Of a stretch of DNA of 64,000 nt, positions 56,150-64,000 are shown piece by piece (the first letter of the stretch is position 1; every line of letters starts with the position of its first letter). The notes below the pieces were generated by a model. The model worked only from the letters and a program-made list of their open reading frames with translations, made no database searches and was not told the DNA's origin. Where the stretch lies: assembly GCF_002245655.1 (NCBI RefSeq), contig NZ_NOIH01000014.1:1-64000 (forward strand), given 5' to 3'. Origin of the DNA: Thauera propionica. GTDB lineage: Bacteria; Pseudomonadota; Gammaproteobacteria; Burkholderiales; Rhodocyclaceae. The translations under genes were made by a program, and so were the position numbers.

Positions 56150-59100
56150 TCAGACCTTGCCGCGCTGCATCGCCATGCGATAGACGAGCGGAATCGCGAA
56201 CAGCGTCAGCAGGGTCGAAAAACCGAGTCCCCACACGATGCTGGCCGCCACCGGCCCCCACATCAGCGACTTGCCCCCGAGACCCACTGCCAGCGAGAAC
56301 AGGCCGCCGATCGTGGTCGTCGAGGTGATCAGGATGGGCACCACGCGCCGCCGCGCCGCGTAGATGATCGCGTGCTGCACGCTCATGCCGGCCTCGCGGC
56401 GCTCGTTGGCGGCGTCGATCAGCACGATGGCCGAATTCACCGCGATGCCGGTCAGCGCGATCACGCCGTACAGCGTGTACAGTGACAAGGGGTTGCCCGA
56501 CACCAGCAGGCCGAGCACGACCCCGGTGAAGGCCAGCGGCACCGTCACCAGGATCATCACCGGCTGCCAGTAGCTGCGGAACTGCGCCGCCAGGATCAGG
56601 TAGATCAGTCCGACGCCAAGCGCGAACAGGCGGCTCATCGCATCCAGGCTTTCATAGATGTCTTCGAGCTCCCCCGAGAAATCCAGCGCCACGTCGGGGA
56701 AGCGCGGCTGCAGTTCGACCCAGGCGGCCTTCAGGCGCTCGTTCGCCGCCACCGTGTCGATCGCCTCGCGATCAAGGTCGGCCTCGACGGTGATCGCGCG
56801 GGTGAGCTGGTAGTGGCGGATGTAGCCTTTCGACAGTCGCAGCTCGTAATCAACCAGCTCGCCCAGCGCCACACTGTGTCCGCCGACCGCGAGCGGCACG
56901 CGGCGCTGCAGCAGCTCGGTCACATCGACGAAGGCCTCGGGCCGCGCACGCACCACCACCTCGATCTTCTCGCCCGCATCGCGGGTGGTGGCGACGACCT
57001 CGCCTTCGCCATACAGGCGCAGCAGGCGCGAGACCTCGTGCGGCCCCACCCCGGCGCGGGCGAGTTTCTCGCGGTTGAGGAGCAGCCGCATCTCGTTGCG
57101 GCCGGGCACATCGTCGTCGGTGATGTCCTTCGCACCCGGCAGCTTCGCCACCTCGGCCAACAGGGCGTCGGCAGCGGCCCGCAGCTGCGGGTAATCGTCG
57201 GACTTGACCTTGATGCTGATCGGCTTGGCTGTCGGGGGGCCACCCTTCATCTCGAGGAAGGACAGGCGCGCCTCGCCGTCCAGCGCCTCGATCTGCGGGC
57301 GCAGCGCGGCGATGATCTCGCCCGTGTCGCGCCCGTCGTCCTCGCGCGGCAGCAGCGACACCAGCACCTGCGCATACTGGTCGCCATAGACCGGCTCGGT
57401 GTCGGTAAACTTGAGGCCCGCATAAGCGGTCACGGCACGCACCTCGGCTGCCGGCAACTCGCGCTGCACCACCCGCGCCGCACGCTCGGCCTCGGCCAGC
57501 GAACGCTCCAGGGTCACGCCAGCCGGCATGTCGACGTTGACGTAGAACAGGCGCATCGAGTCAAAGGCGAAGAACTCCATCCTCACCAGGCCGCTGGCAA
57601 TCGCGCCGCCGGCGGCCGCCATCACCAGCACGAGTGCTGCCAGGCCGGTCTTGGGCCGACGCATCACACCGACCAGCAGCCGCGCGTACTTCACCCGTAC
57701 CGCATGGGTGAAGCGTTCGCGCCAGGGCTGGAAGCGGCTGCGGCGGCTGTCTAGCCCGAGCGTCAGGATGTGCGTGGGCATGATCCAGTAGGCCTCGAGC
57801 AGGCTCACCAGCAGGCCGACCGTGACCACGAAGGGCACGATGAACATGAAGTCGCCAAGGATGCCGGGCAGCAGCATCAGCGGCAGGAAGGCCGCGATCG
57901 TCGTCAAGACCGACGCCAGCACCGGCAGCCCGACCTCGCCAATGCCGTTGACGACCGCCTCGCGCGCGGGCTCGCCGCGCTGCAGACGGTAGTAGATGCT
58001 CTCGACGATCACCACCGCGTCATCCACCAGCATGCCGAGCGCGATCACGACGCCAAGCAGCACGGTAAGGTTGAGCGTGGTTCCAATCACGCCCACCGCG
58101 ATGAAGGTGCCCGCCAGCGCGAAGGGCACGCCCAGGCCGACCAGCAGGGCGAGGCGCGAGCCGAGAAAGATCCAGCACATGCCGAGCACCGCGAACAGCC
58201 CGAACAGCGCATTCGATTCCATGATCGAGATCGCGTTGCGCGTGGCGTGGGTCTGGTCATCCACCAGGGTAAGTCGCACGCCCTGCGGGCCGAGCAGCAC
58301 GTTGCGCGCATCGGCGAAAGCCTGCAGGCGCTCGACCAGTTGCAGCGTATTGGTGCGTGCCTGCTTGGTGATCGACAGCATCACCGCATGCTCGCCGTTG
58401 TAGCTGACGAGCTGTGCCGGGCGCTCGTGCCCGCGCGAAACGGCCGCCACCTCGTCGAGCGCCACGCGTCCCTGCGACGTGACGATGGCCGCCTGTGCCA
58501 GTTGCTCGGGGTCGGGCGTCTTGCCCTCGAGCCGTGCCAGCCATTCGCGGTCCTGCACGCGGATGCGTCCGGCCAGTGTGTTGCGGAACCAGGCGCCGAC
58601 GCCGTCGGACAACGCGATCGGCGACACGCCGGCCGCCTCGAGCCTCGCCGGGTCGAAATCCACGTGCAGTTCGGGATCGTCGAAGCCGGCAGCGATGACC
58701 TCGTCGACCCCTGCCAGCCCCTCGAGATCCTTCTTCAATGCAAAAGCCTGCGCCCGCAGCATCTCGCCCGCCGCGCCGTGGAGTACCAGCACCGCGGTCG
58801 GAAAACCGTTGGAGCTGGTGATCTCCAGCACCTCGGGGTCGGTCGCATCGGCCGGCAGCTCGGCCGAGGCCTTGTTCTGGATCTCGCGTCGCAGGTCATT
58901 CACGCGCTTGTCGAACTCGCGCTCGGACAGCTCCTCGAAGCGCACCAGGATGGAGGACACGTTCTCGCGACTGGACGAGGAAACGAAGCGGATGTCCTTG
59001 ACCTGCTTGATCGCATCCTCGAGCGGCCCGGTCAGCTCGCGCTCGACATCCTCGGCCGAGGCGCCGGGCAGCGTGGTGATGATGCTGACCCAGTTGAAGT

Positions 59101-59224
59101 TGATCTCGGGGTCCTGCGCGCGCGGCAGGGTGAGATAGGTGACGATGCCGCCCAGCAGCACGAGCAGGAAGGCGATGTTGGCGAGCGGGTGATTGTCGAT
59201 CAGCCGCCCGTAGAACCCTCTCAT
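56150..59224 (-). CDS. RND efflux pump inner-membrane transporter
   Basis: A 1024-residue RND transporter with twelve spans and two large periplasmic loops. The proton-relay motif in span 4 is GMLVDDAVVIVESI (two adjacent aspartates), and the N-terminus IDNHPLANIAFLLVLLGGIVTYLTLPRAQDPE is typical of the hydrophobe/NFE-like class. C-terminal AVNSAIVLIDAANERREAG and RVVPILITSTTTIGGL are conserved. Exported substrate unknown. Start overlaps the adaptor stop. No own outer-membrane channel gene is adjacent. Confidence 0.94.
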   Translation of the reverse strand: MRGFYGRLIDNHPLANIAFLLVLLGGIVTYLTLPRAQDPEINFNWVSIITTLPGASAEDVERELTGPLEDAIKQVKDIRFVSSSSRENVSSILVRFEELSEREFDKRVNDLRREIQNKASAELPADATDPEVLEITSSNGFPTAVLVLHGAAGEMLRAQAFALKKDLEGLAGVDEVIAAGFDDPELHVDFDPARLEAAGVSPIALSDGVGAWFRNTLAGRIRVQDREWLARLEGKTPDPEQLAQAAIVTSQGRVALDEVAAVSRGHERPAQLVSYNGEHAVMLSITKQARTNTLQLVERLQAFADARNVLLGPQGVRLTLVDDQTHATRNAISIMESNALFGLFAVLGMCWIFLGSRLALLVGLGVPFALAGTFIAVGVIGTTLNLTVLLGVVIALGMLVDDAVVIVESIYYRLQRGEPAREAVVNGIGEVGLPVLASVLTTIAAFLPLMLLPGILGDFMFIVPFVVTVGLLVSLLEAYWIMPTHILTLGLDSRRSRFQPWRERFTHAVRVKYARLLVGVMRRPKTGLAALVLVMAAAGGAIASGLVRMEFFAFDSMRLFYVNVDMPAGVTLERSLAEAERAARVVQRELPAAEVRAVTAYAGLKFTDTEPVYGDQYAQVLVSLLPREDDGRDTGEIIAALRPQIEALDGEARLSFLEMKGGPPTAKPISIKVKSDDYPQLRAAADALLAEVAKLPGAKDITDDDVPGRNEMRLLLNREKLARAGVGPHEVSRLLRLYGEGEVVATTRDAGEKIEVVVRARPEAFVDVTELLQRRVPLAVGGHSVALGELVDYELRLSKGYIRHYQLTRAITVEADLDREAIDTVAANERLKAAWVELQPRFPDVALDFSGELEDIYESLDAMSRLFALGVGLIYLILAAQFRSYWQPVMILVTVPLAFTGVVLGLLVSGNPLSLYTLYGVIALTGIAVNSAIVLIDAANERREAGMSVQHAIIYAARRRVVPILITSTTTIGGLFSLAVGLGGKSLMWGPVAASIVWGLGFSTLLTLFAIPLVYRMAMQRGKV

Positions 59225-60195
59225 TGCGCCCCCTGCAACGGCAGGTTGAAGCGTCCCTGGTCGACGATGCGCGTAGCCGGCGGCCAGTCGACCGTCACCG
59301 GCCGGCCGGCCTGCGCCTGTGGCAGCACGACAAAGACGGCTGCGCCGTCACGCTCCACCCAGGCGCCCAACGCACCGTCGCGCTGCTGCAAGTAGGTGGG
59401 CGGCAACTGCGGCGCGGTGCTGCGCCAGCGCAGTTCGCCCCCCAGCCCCGGCGGCAGCGGCTGCGCGGAATCGAGGATCACTTCGCGCGCCTGCCCGGCG
59501 GCATCCAGCAAGGGCGAGATCCGCCGCAGGCGCACGACATGGGTCGCCCCCCCCGCGACCAGGCTCAGACGCTCGGCGCCCTGCAGGCTGTCGACCTGCC
59601 CGGCCGGCACGCGGGCGCGGATCTCGGCATCGGCACTGGCGGCCAGGACGACGAGCGGCGTGCCGGCGACGGCCAGGTCCCCTACCGCCGCGCTGCGTTC
59701 GCGCACCACACCGTCGTAGGGTGCGCGGATCACACAGCGCGCCAGTGCGAGCTCGGCACTGGCCAGTGCAGCCTGAGCCGCATCGCGTTCGGCCATGAGC
59801 ACGCCCAGCTCGGTCTCACGGATGCGCAAGCCATCGGCGCTGATGAAGCCCCGCCCGGATAGCGACCGCGCCTGGTCGAGCTGCGCACGCGCCAGCCGGA
59901 TGCGATTGTCGACCAGGCTCAGCTGGGCGCGGGCACGCTGCACCTCGAGGCGATAGCTGGCGTCGTCGAGGCGCACGAGTTCCTCGCCGCGCCGCACCCG
60001 CTCGCCCTCGCGCACCGGCATGGCGAGGATGCGCGCACCGACCTCGGCCGCCAGGCGCGCCTCGTCGCGGGCCACCACGGTAGCCAGGGCGCGAAATTCG
60101 GGATAGACGGCCACCTCGGACAGCGGACGCGTGGTCCATTGCGCCGCGGCGGACGCCAGCGGCCACAGGGAAAGCAGCAGAAGAAGTGTTCGCAT
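59221..60195 (-). CDS. RND pump periplasmic adaptor
   Basis: A 324-residue adaptor, shorter than MacA/AcrA. Signal peptide about 1-21 (LLLLLSLWPLASAAAQ), lipoyl half VARDEARLAAEVGARILAMPVREGERVRRGEELVRLD, short coiled coil about 80-150, second lipoyl half VIRAPYDGVVRERSAAVGDLAVAGTPL, and beta-barrel. I chose the ATG at 60195; an in-frame GTG four codons upstream is possible. Overlaps the transporter gene by four bases. Confidence 0.92.
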   Translation of the reverse strand: MRTLLLLLSLWPLASAAAQWTTRPLSEVAVYPEFRALATVVARDEARLAAEVGARILAMPVREGERVRRGEELVRLDDASYRLEVQRARAQLSLVDNRIRLARAQLDQARSLSGRGFISADGLRIRETELGVLMAERDAAQAALASAELALARCVIRAPYDGVVRERSAAVGDLAVAGTPLVVLAASADAEIRARVPAGQVDSLQGAERLSLVAGGATHVVRLRRISPLLDAAGQAREVILDSAQPLPPGLGGELRWRSTAPQLPPTYLQQRDGALGAWVERDGAAVFVVLPQAQAGRPVTVDWPPATRIVDQGRFNLPLQGAQ

Positions 60196-60246
60196 GGTGT
60201 GGCTCACAGTGTTCGTTCACCGGCACCGGATGCAGCGCGGCGGCGC

Positions 60247-61161
60247 TCAGTTCTCGTCGATGACGTGAAACGCGAGTGTGGGCGCGGTGAAGTCGTCTGG
60301 CTGTGCGCCGAGCCCGATTTCACCCTCGCCGTAAAGGGTACAGCTATCCCGCCTCAGAAACACCGGGGCAGGCGAGCTCGCAAAACGCACCCAGCTGCCA
60401 TTGCTGCTGAAGTCGGTCAGAACGCATTGACCACCGGTCCATTCGATGCGGGCATGGCGACGCGAGACGCGCTGGTCGTCAACCGAGAAGCCGACGCCTT
60501 CGCCGCGGCCGATGATCAGCGGACCGTCGTTGGGGTGAAGCTCGAGATGCTGGTCGAGACGATGGATGTCCAGGCGCTGCACGGCACGCGGACCGTCGAC
60601 CAGCTGCTGCAGGTCGAGCATGGACGTGATGGTGGTCTCGGCCGTACGTGCCCAGTCGATGCGCCACACGCGCATCGGTTCGGCCTTGCCCTTGATCGTG
60701 ATGCGGTCGAGACTCTGGCAGGCCAGGCGCTGCGCTTCGGCCAGGCAGGCGAAGACCGATTCGCCGATCAGCGTCTCGCCCGCCTGGGCGCGATCGCTGA
60801 GGCGAGCCGCCACGTTGACCGCATCGCCATAGCAGTCGCCGTCGTGCTCGACGATCGGGCCGCGCTCGATGCCGGTCTTGATGCCGAGCGCCCCACCACG
60901 CGGCAGGGTCTGCGCCTGTTCCTTGAGGACGTCCTGCATGCGGGCGGCGGCCTCGACCGCCGCGATGGTGTCGTCGAACAGCACGAGCACGCCATCGCCC
61001 AGGCATTTAACGAGCTGGCCGCCGGCCTGGACGAGATGGCGACCGAGCGTGTGCGTGCAACGGGTGACGATGCGGGTCGCGACCACGTTGCCTGCCGTCT
61101 CGAAAAGACCGGTACTACCCGTCAGGTCGGCAAATACCACGGTCCTTACCGATTGCTTCAC
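60247..61161 (-). CDS. Adenylate/guanylate cyclase domain fused to FHA domain
   Basis: A 304-residue cytoplasmic protein starting at GTG with GGGGAGA upstream. The class III cyclase domain is about 1-165: TVVFADLTGSTGLFE (first metal Asp) and KCLGDGVLVLFDD (second Asp), then YGDAVNVAARLSDRAQAGETLIGE. The FHA domain occupies about 205-290 (LIIGRGEGVGFSVDDQRVSRRHARIEW; DFSSNGSWVRF), a phosphothreonine-binding fold. So a nucleotide cyclase may be steered by a Ser/Thr kinase; no kinase is in the window. Whether cAMP or cGMP is made is not clear. Confidence 0.9.
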   Translation of the reverse strand: MKQSVRTVVFADLTGSTGLFETAGNVVATRIVTRCTHTLGRHLVQAGGQLVKCLGDGVLVLFDDTIAAVEAAARMQDVLKEQAQTLPRGGALGIKTGIERGPIVEHDGDCYGDAVNVAARLSDRAQAGETLIGESVFACLAEAQRLACQSLDRITIKGKAEPMRVWRIDWARTAETTITSMLDLQQLVDGPRAVQRLDIHRLDQHLELHPNDGPLIIGRGEGVGFSVDDQRVSRRHARIEWTGGQCVLTDFSSNGSWVRFASSPAPVFLRRDSCTLYGEGEIGLGAQPDDFTAPTLAFHVIDEN

Positions 61162-61379
61162 ACGTCTCCCCGCTATGGATCTCGGAGCCTTCGCGCAGCG
61201 CACGCCCTCGCAAGGGTGCGCGACAGCCTGCCGCGGAGGCTAAGGAAGCACCGATGCTAGCATCAAGACTCTTGATCGTCATCGGCTCGCTGGATGCGAG
61301 CCGTGCCATCGCCGCCAAACCGCATGAAAATGCCAGATTCAGCAGACAAACAGACGATCAGCGGGCAGTAGACGGGTAG

Positions 61380-62273
61380 TCAGGCGACGCCGATCTGGCG
61401 CAGGGCATCGGCGAGCAGGGGCGCGACGCTGACGGCATTGCTCGGGTGCGCGATGCAGTCGGTGCTCCACACCTGGCCGACCCCGGCGGCCTGCAGCTTC
61501 GCGATCGCATCGCCGGCGAACAACGCATGGGTGACGGCCACATCGACCGAGGCCGCACCCGCCGTCTGCAGCAAGCGGGTTGCGCCGACGAGCGTATGGC
61601 CGGAACTGGCCACGTCGTCGAGCAGCACCACCGCGCGGCCCGACACGTCCAGCCCCTCGGGCAGCAGGATGTCCACATCGCGGTCGCCGTGGCGAACCTT
61701 GGTGCACACCGCATGCGCGAAGCCGTGGCGCGCAGCGGCTGCGGCCACCCACTGCGCAGACTCGGCATCCGGCCCGAGCAGCATGGCGCCGGGGCGTGCC
61801 TGCGCCACGATGTCCGCCAGCAGCGGCGCGCCCGACAGGGCGATGGCGTGCGGCACGGGAACGGCTTCGGCCAGCGTATCCACGCGGTGCAGGTGCGGAT
61901 CGACCGTGACCACGCCGTCGAACAGGCCGGCGAGGAACTCGCCCACGATGCGCTGGCTGACGGCCTCGCCCGGGTGGAACTCGGTGTCCTGGCGCATGTA
62001 GGCCATGTAGGGCGAGACCAGCGTCAGGTGCTCCGCGCCCAACCGTCCCGCAGTACGCGCGACCAGCAGCAGCTCGAGCAGCTTCTCGTTCGGCCGGTGC
62101 AGGCTGCGATAGACGACGACCTGGCCGGGCAGGCGCTCGGGCAGGCGCAGGCGCAGTTCGTCATCGGGGAAACGGTGGCGCTCGATCAGCGCACATTCCA
62201 GACCGGCAGCCCGGGCCAGGCGCCCGGCCTCGAGCGTCTCGTCCTCGAAATGCAGCAACAGCGCTTTCATCAA
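61380..62273 (-). CDS. Ribose-phosphate pyrophosphokinase-like (PRPP synthetase) protein
   Basis: A 297-residue protein of the PRPP synthetase family, shorter than Prs (about 315). [25 protein letters not shown] matches the ATP-binding loop [28 protein letters not shown] holds the catalytic HxH equivalent. The PRPP loop [21 protein letters not shown] is intact in pattern. The flexible-loop KRR segment is replaced by [11 protein letters not shown]. Start overlaps the phosphorylase stop (ATGA), so the two act in one pathway, probably salvage of AMP-derived ribose phosphate. It may be a divergent Prs using ribose-1,5-bisphosphate-related substrates (inference). Confidence 0.85.
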   Translation of the reverse strand: MMKALLLHFEDETLEAGRLARAAGLECALIERHRFPDDELRLRLPERLPGQVVVYRSLHRPNEKLLELLLVARTAGRLGAEHLTLVSPYMAYMRQDTEFHPGEAVSQRIVGEFLAGLFDGVVTVDPHLHRVDTLAEAVPVPHAIALSGAPLLADIVAQARPGAMLLGPDAESAQWVAAAAARHGFAHAVCTKVRHGDRDVDILLPEGLDVSGRAVVLLDDVASSGHTLVGATRLLQTAGAASVDVAVTHALFAGDAIAKLQAAGVGQVWSTDCIAHPSNAVSVAPLLADALRQIGVA

Positions 62274-63856
62274 AACTCCACGAACAGGTGCGGCAGCTCG
62301 TCTGCCGCACCGATGGCATAGCCCGACGAGCGCACCGCGGCCTGGCGGGCGAACTCGAGGTCGGACGGATAGTCGGCATGGACGCGGTAGAGCACATCGC
62401 CGCGCGCCACGGTATCGCCCAGCTTGCGCAGCAGGTCGACACCGGCGCCCTGCACCTTGGGCGCGCCAGCGACGCGCGCGATGCGGGCCAGTTGATGGTT
62501 GTCGATGCCGATGACGACACCATCGGCATCGGCCATCACCTCGAAGCTCAGACGGGCCAGCTGCGGGGCGTTGTGGTCGAACGGCTTGCCACCCTGCGCG
62601 CGGATGATCGCGTCCATTTTGGCCAGCGCGCGGCCCGAGTCGAGGATGTCGCGCGCGATACCGAAGCCGTCGCCGCCACGCACGTCCGGGTCGAACTCAA
62701 GCATGCGGCCCGCCAGGCGCAGCGCCTTCTGGCGCAGGTCGTTGGGCGCGCGCGGATCGTTCTCCAGCACCCGCATCACGTCGCGCGCCTCGAGCACCGG
62801 ACCGATGCCGCTGCCGATCGGCTGGCGCCCGTCGGTGATGACGACGTCGATCGTCAGGTTCATGCGCCCGGCGACGAACTCGAACAGTTTGCGCAGGCGC
62901 TGCGCCTCCGGCATCGAGCGCACCTTGGCGGTGGGGCCGACGGGAATGTCGAGCAGCAGGTGGGTGGAACCGGCGGCCACCTTCTTCGACAGGATGGAGG
63001 CCACCATCTGGCCCGGCGAGTCGATCGACAGCGGACGCTCGACCGAGATCAGCACATCGTCGGCCGGCGACAGCGCCGCCGTGCCGCCCCAGGCCAGGCA
63101 ACCACGGTGCTCGCGGACGATGTCCGACAGGTGCGCCATCGGCAGCTCGACATTGGCGAGCACCTCCATGGTGTCGGCGGTACCCGCAGGCGAGGTGATC
63201 GCGCGCGAAGATGTCTTGGGACACAACATGCCGTGCGCGGCGACGATGGGCACCACCAGCATCGAGGTCCGGTTGCCGGGGATGCCGCCGATGCAGTGCT
63301 TGTCCACCACGGGTCGTTCGTGCCAGTCGAGGCGCTGCCCGACTGCGGCCATCGCCTCGGTCAGGAAGTACACCTCCTCGCGGTCGAGTTCGCCCTGGTT
63401 CGACGCGACGACAAAGGCGGTCAGCTCGATCTTGGAATAACGGTGCTCGGCGATGTCGCGCACGATGGCGCGGAAGTCGTCGCGATCGAGGCGCTCACCG
63501 GCGATCTTGCGGTGCAGGGCGGGGATTGAGGTCGGCGGCTCGGCCTGCGCGACCTTGGCCGGGTGGCCGTTCTCCACACCGAGCTGCGCGAAGGCGTCCA
63601 AACTCAGCCCGATCTCGTTGCAACGGACGATGCGCGGATCGTCGACCACGTTCAGCGTGGCGAGCACGCGCCGACCGTTCGCCTGCACCTCGACCTTGGC
63701 CAGCGCCTGAAAGCCTTCGGCGCGGTAGATGGCGCAGTCGCGGTGCAGGTAGGCGACGTTCTCGCGGTAGGTGTCGATCGCGACGCGGCGCAGCGCGAGC
63801 GGGAAGGTCTGCTCGTTGCGGACAGCTTCGGCGGGCGTCGAGTCGGGGGTATCCAT
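62270..63856 (-). CDS. AMP/thymidine phosphorylase family protein (type 2)
   Basis: A 528-residue member of the type 2 thymidine phosphorylase/AMP phosphorylase group. N-terminal extension about 1-110, then the helical domain ([15 protein letters not shown]), phosphate-binding [31 protein letters not shown], and the [26 protein letters not shown] nucleoside site; C-terminal [37 protein letters not shown]. In archaea this enzyme splits AMP into adenine and ribose-1,5-bisphosphate; bacterial members are poorly tested. Start [18 protein letters not shown]. Coupled to the PRPP-synthetase-like gene, behind a possible sigma-54 promoter. Confidence 0.88.
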   Translation of the reverse strand: MDTPDSTPAEAVRNEQTFPLALRRVAIDTYRENVAYLHRDCAIYRAEGFQALAKVEVQANGRRVLATLNVVDDPRIVRCNEIGLSLDAFAQLGVENGHPAKVAQAEPPTSIPALHRKIAGERLDRDDFRAIVRDIAEHRYSKIELTAFVVASNQGELDREEVYFLTEAMAAVGQRLDWHERPVVDKHCIGGIPGNRTSMLVVPIVAAHGMLCPKTSSRAITSPAGTADTMEVLANVELPMAHLSDIVREHRGCLAWGGTAALSPADDVLISVERPLSIDSPGQMVASILSKKVAAGSTHLLLDIPVGPTAKVRSMPEAQRLRKLFEFVAGRMNLTIDVVITDGRQPIGSGIGPVLEARDVMRVLENDPRAPNDLRQKALRLAGRMLEFDPDVRGGDGFGIARDILDSGRALAKMDAIIRAQGGKPFDHNAPQLARLSFEVMADADGVVIGIDNHQLARIARVAGAPKVQGAGVDLLRKLGDTVARGDVLYRVHADYPSDLEFARQAAVRSSGYAIGAADELPHLFVEF

Positions 63857-63909
63857 GGCTCGAAGGGTACTCTTGCGCCCCCGTGGATTGAAGGCGGAAA
63901 TCGCTGCCG

Positions 63910-63924
63910 GCGAGAAACATGCCA
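63910..63924 (-). promoter_or_regulatory. Possible sigma-54 promoter of phosphorylase operon
   Basis: On the minus strand TGGCATGTTTCTCGC places GG and GC ten bases apart, as in the -24/-12 consensus TGGCACGnnnnTTGC (two mismatches). The start point would be about 40 bases before the phosphorylase ATG. No enhancer site was identified in the remaining sequence. Confidence 0.5.
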
Positions 63925-64000
63925 CGCTCCGCGAGCTTCCAAATCCGCTAAAGTCACCCCGAAAGCCGTCGTTATTAAATATATTAATATTGTCGGTAGC

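Overview
The window is GC-rich, gene-dense chromosomal DNA of a Gram-negative betaproteobacterium, most plausibly a Thauera/Azoarcus-type member of the Rhodocyclales. That placement is inference from gene content and codon bias; no rRNA or tRNA is present to confirm it. No insertion sequence, prophage, CRISPR array or integrase was seen. Much of the window is a metal-homeostasis and anaerobic-lifestyle neighbourhood with readable Zur, Fur, FNR/DNR and Irr-type operators.

Layout. 1-5.9 kb: a Lap-type adhesion locus on the minus strand (type I secretion ATPase, HlyD adaptor, LuxR-type regulator with an atypical receiver, small conserved protein, and the N-terminus of a LapA-like retention-module adhesin cut by the window edge) with a divergent PilZ c-di-GMP receptor. 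5.9-12.6 kb: two divergent zinc operons around one palindrome, a ZrgA/ABC/FtsX/DUF3299 operon and a zur/His-rich peptide/znuC/znuB/znuA operon. 12.6-22.3 kb: mostly housekeeping genes (TauE/SafE permease, 6S RNA, zapA, zapB-like, ilvD, YceH-like, lgt, malonyl-CoA decarboxylase), a GGDEF-EAL protein with a degenerate GGDEF motif, and a small periplasmic protein. 22.3-27.1 kb: iron handling (hemP, bfd, bfr, tonB-exbB-exbD), an Irr-like Fur-family regulator and a di-haem cytochrome c peroxidase. 27.3-38.1 kb: macA-macB-nodT-type exporter, then a catecholate-type TonB receptor, a DUF1513 protein, a flavin-dependent hydroxy-acid oxidase and PiuC. 38.1-44.8 kb: DUF3016 protein and a minus-strand operon TonB receptor/ABC importer/NnrS with an FNR box overlapped by a Fur-like site. 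44.8-48.6 kb: a Fur-type palindrome drives an unusual operon (small helical protein, cysteine-free S4 paralog, second small helical protein, 20-residue Cys-rich peptide) next to feoB-feoA. 48.6-54.3 kb: a two-component system divergent from an acyl-CoA synthetase and a permease. 54.3-64 kb: azlCD, a GDT1-family cation transporter, an RND pump pair, an adenylate cyclase-FHA protein, and a PRPP-synthetase-like/AMP (thymidine) phosphorylase operon.

How the parts fit. TonB-ExbB-ExbD can energise the two outer-membrane receptors here. Fur-like sites precede hemP, feoB, the S4-paralog operon, the TonB/ABC/NnrS operon and, weakly, the receptor at 32.5 kb. FNR-type boxes placed for class II activation precede the peroxidase, feoB and the TonB/ABC/NnrS operon, so iron status and oxygen/NO status appear to be read together. 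The strongest candidates for something undescribed are the S4-paralog/Cys-rich peptide operon and the FNR-plus-Fur-controlled TonB/ABC/NnrS operon.
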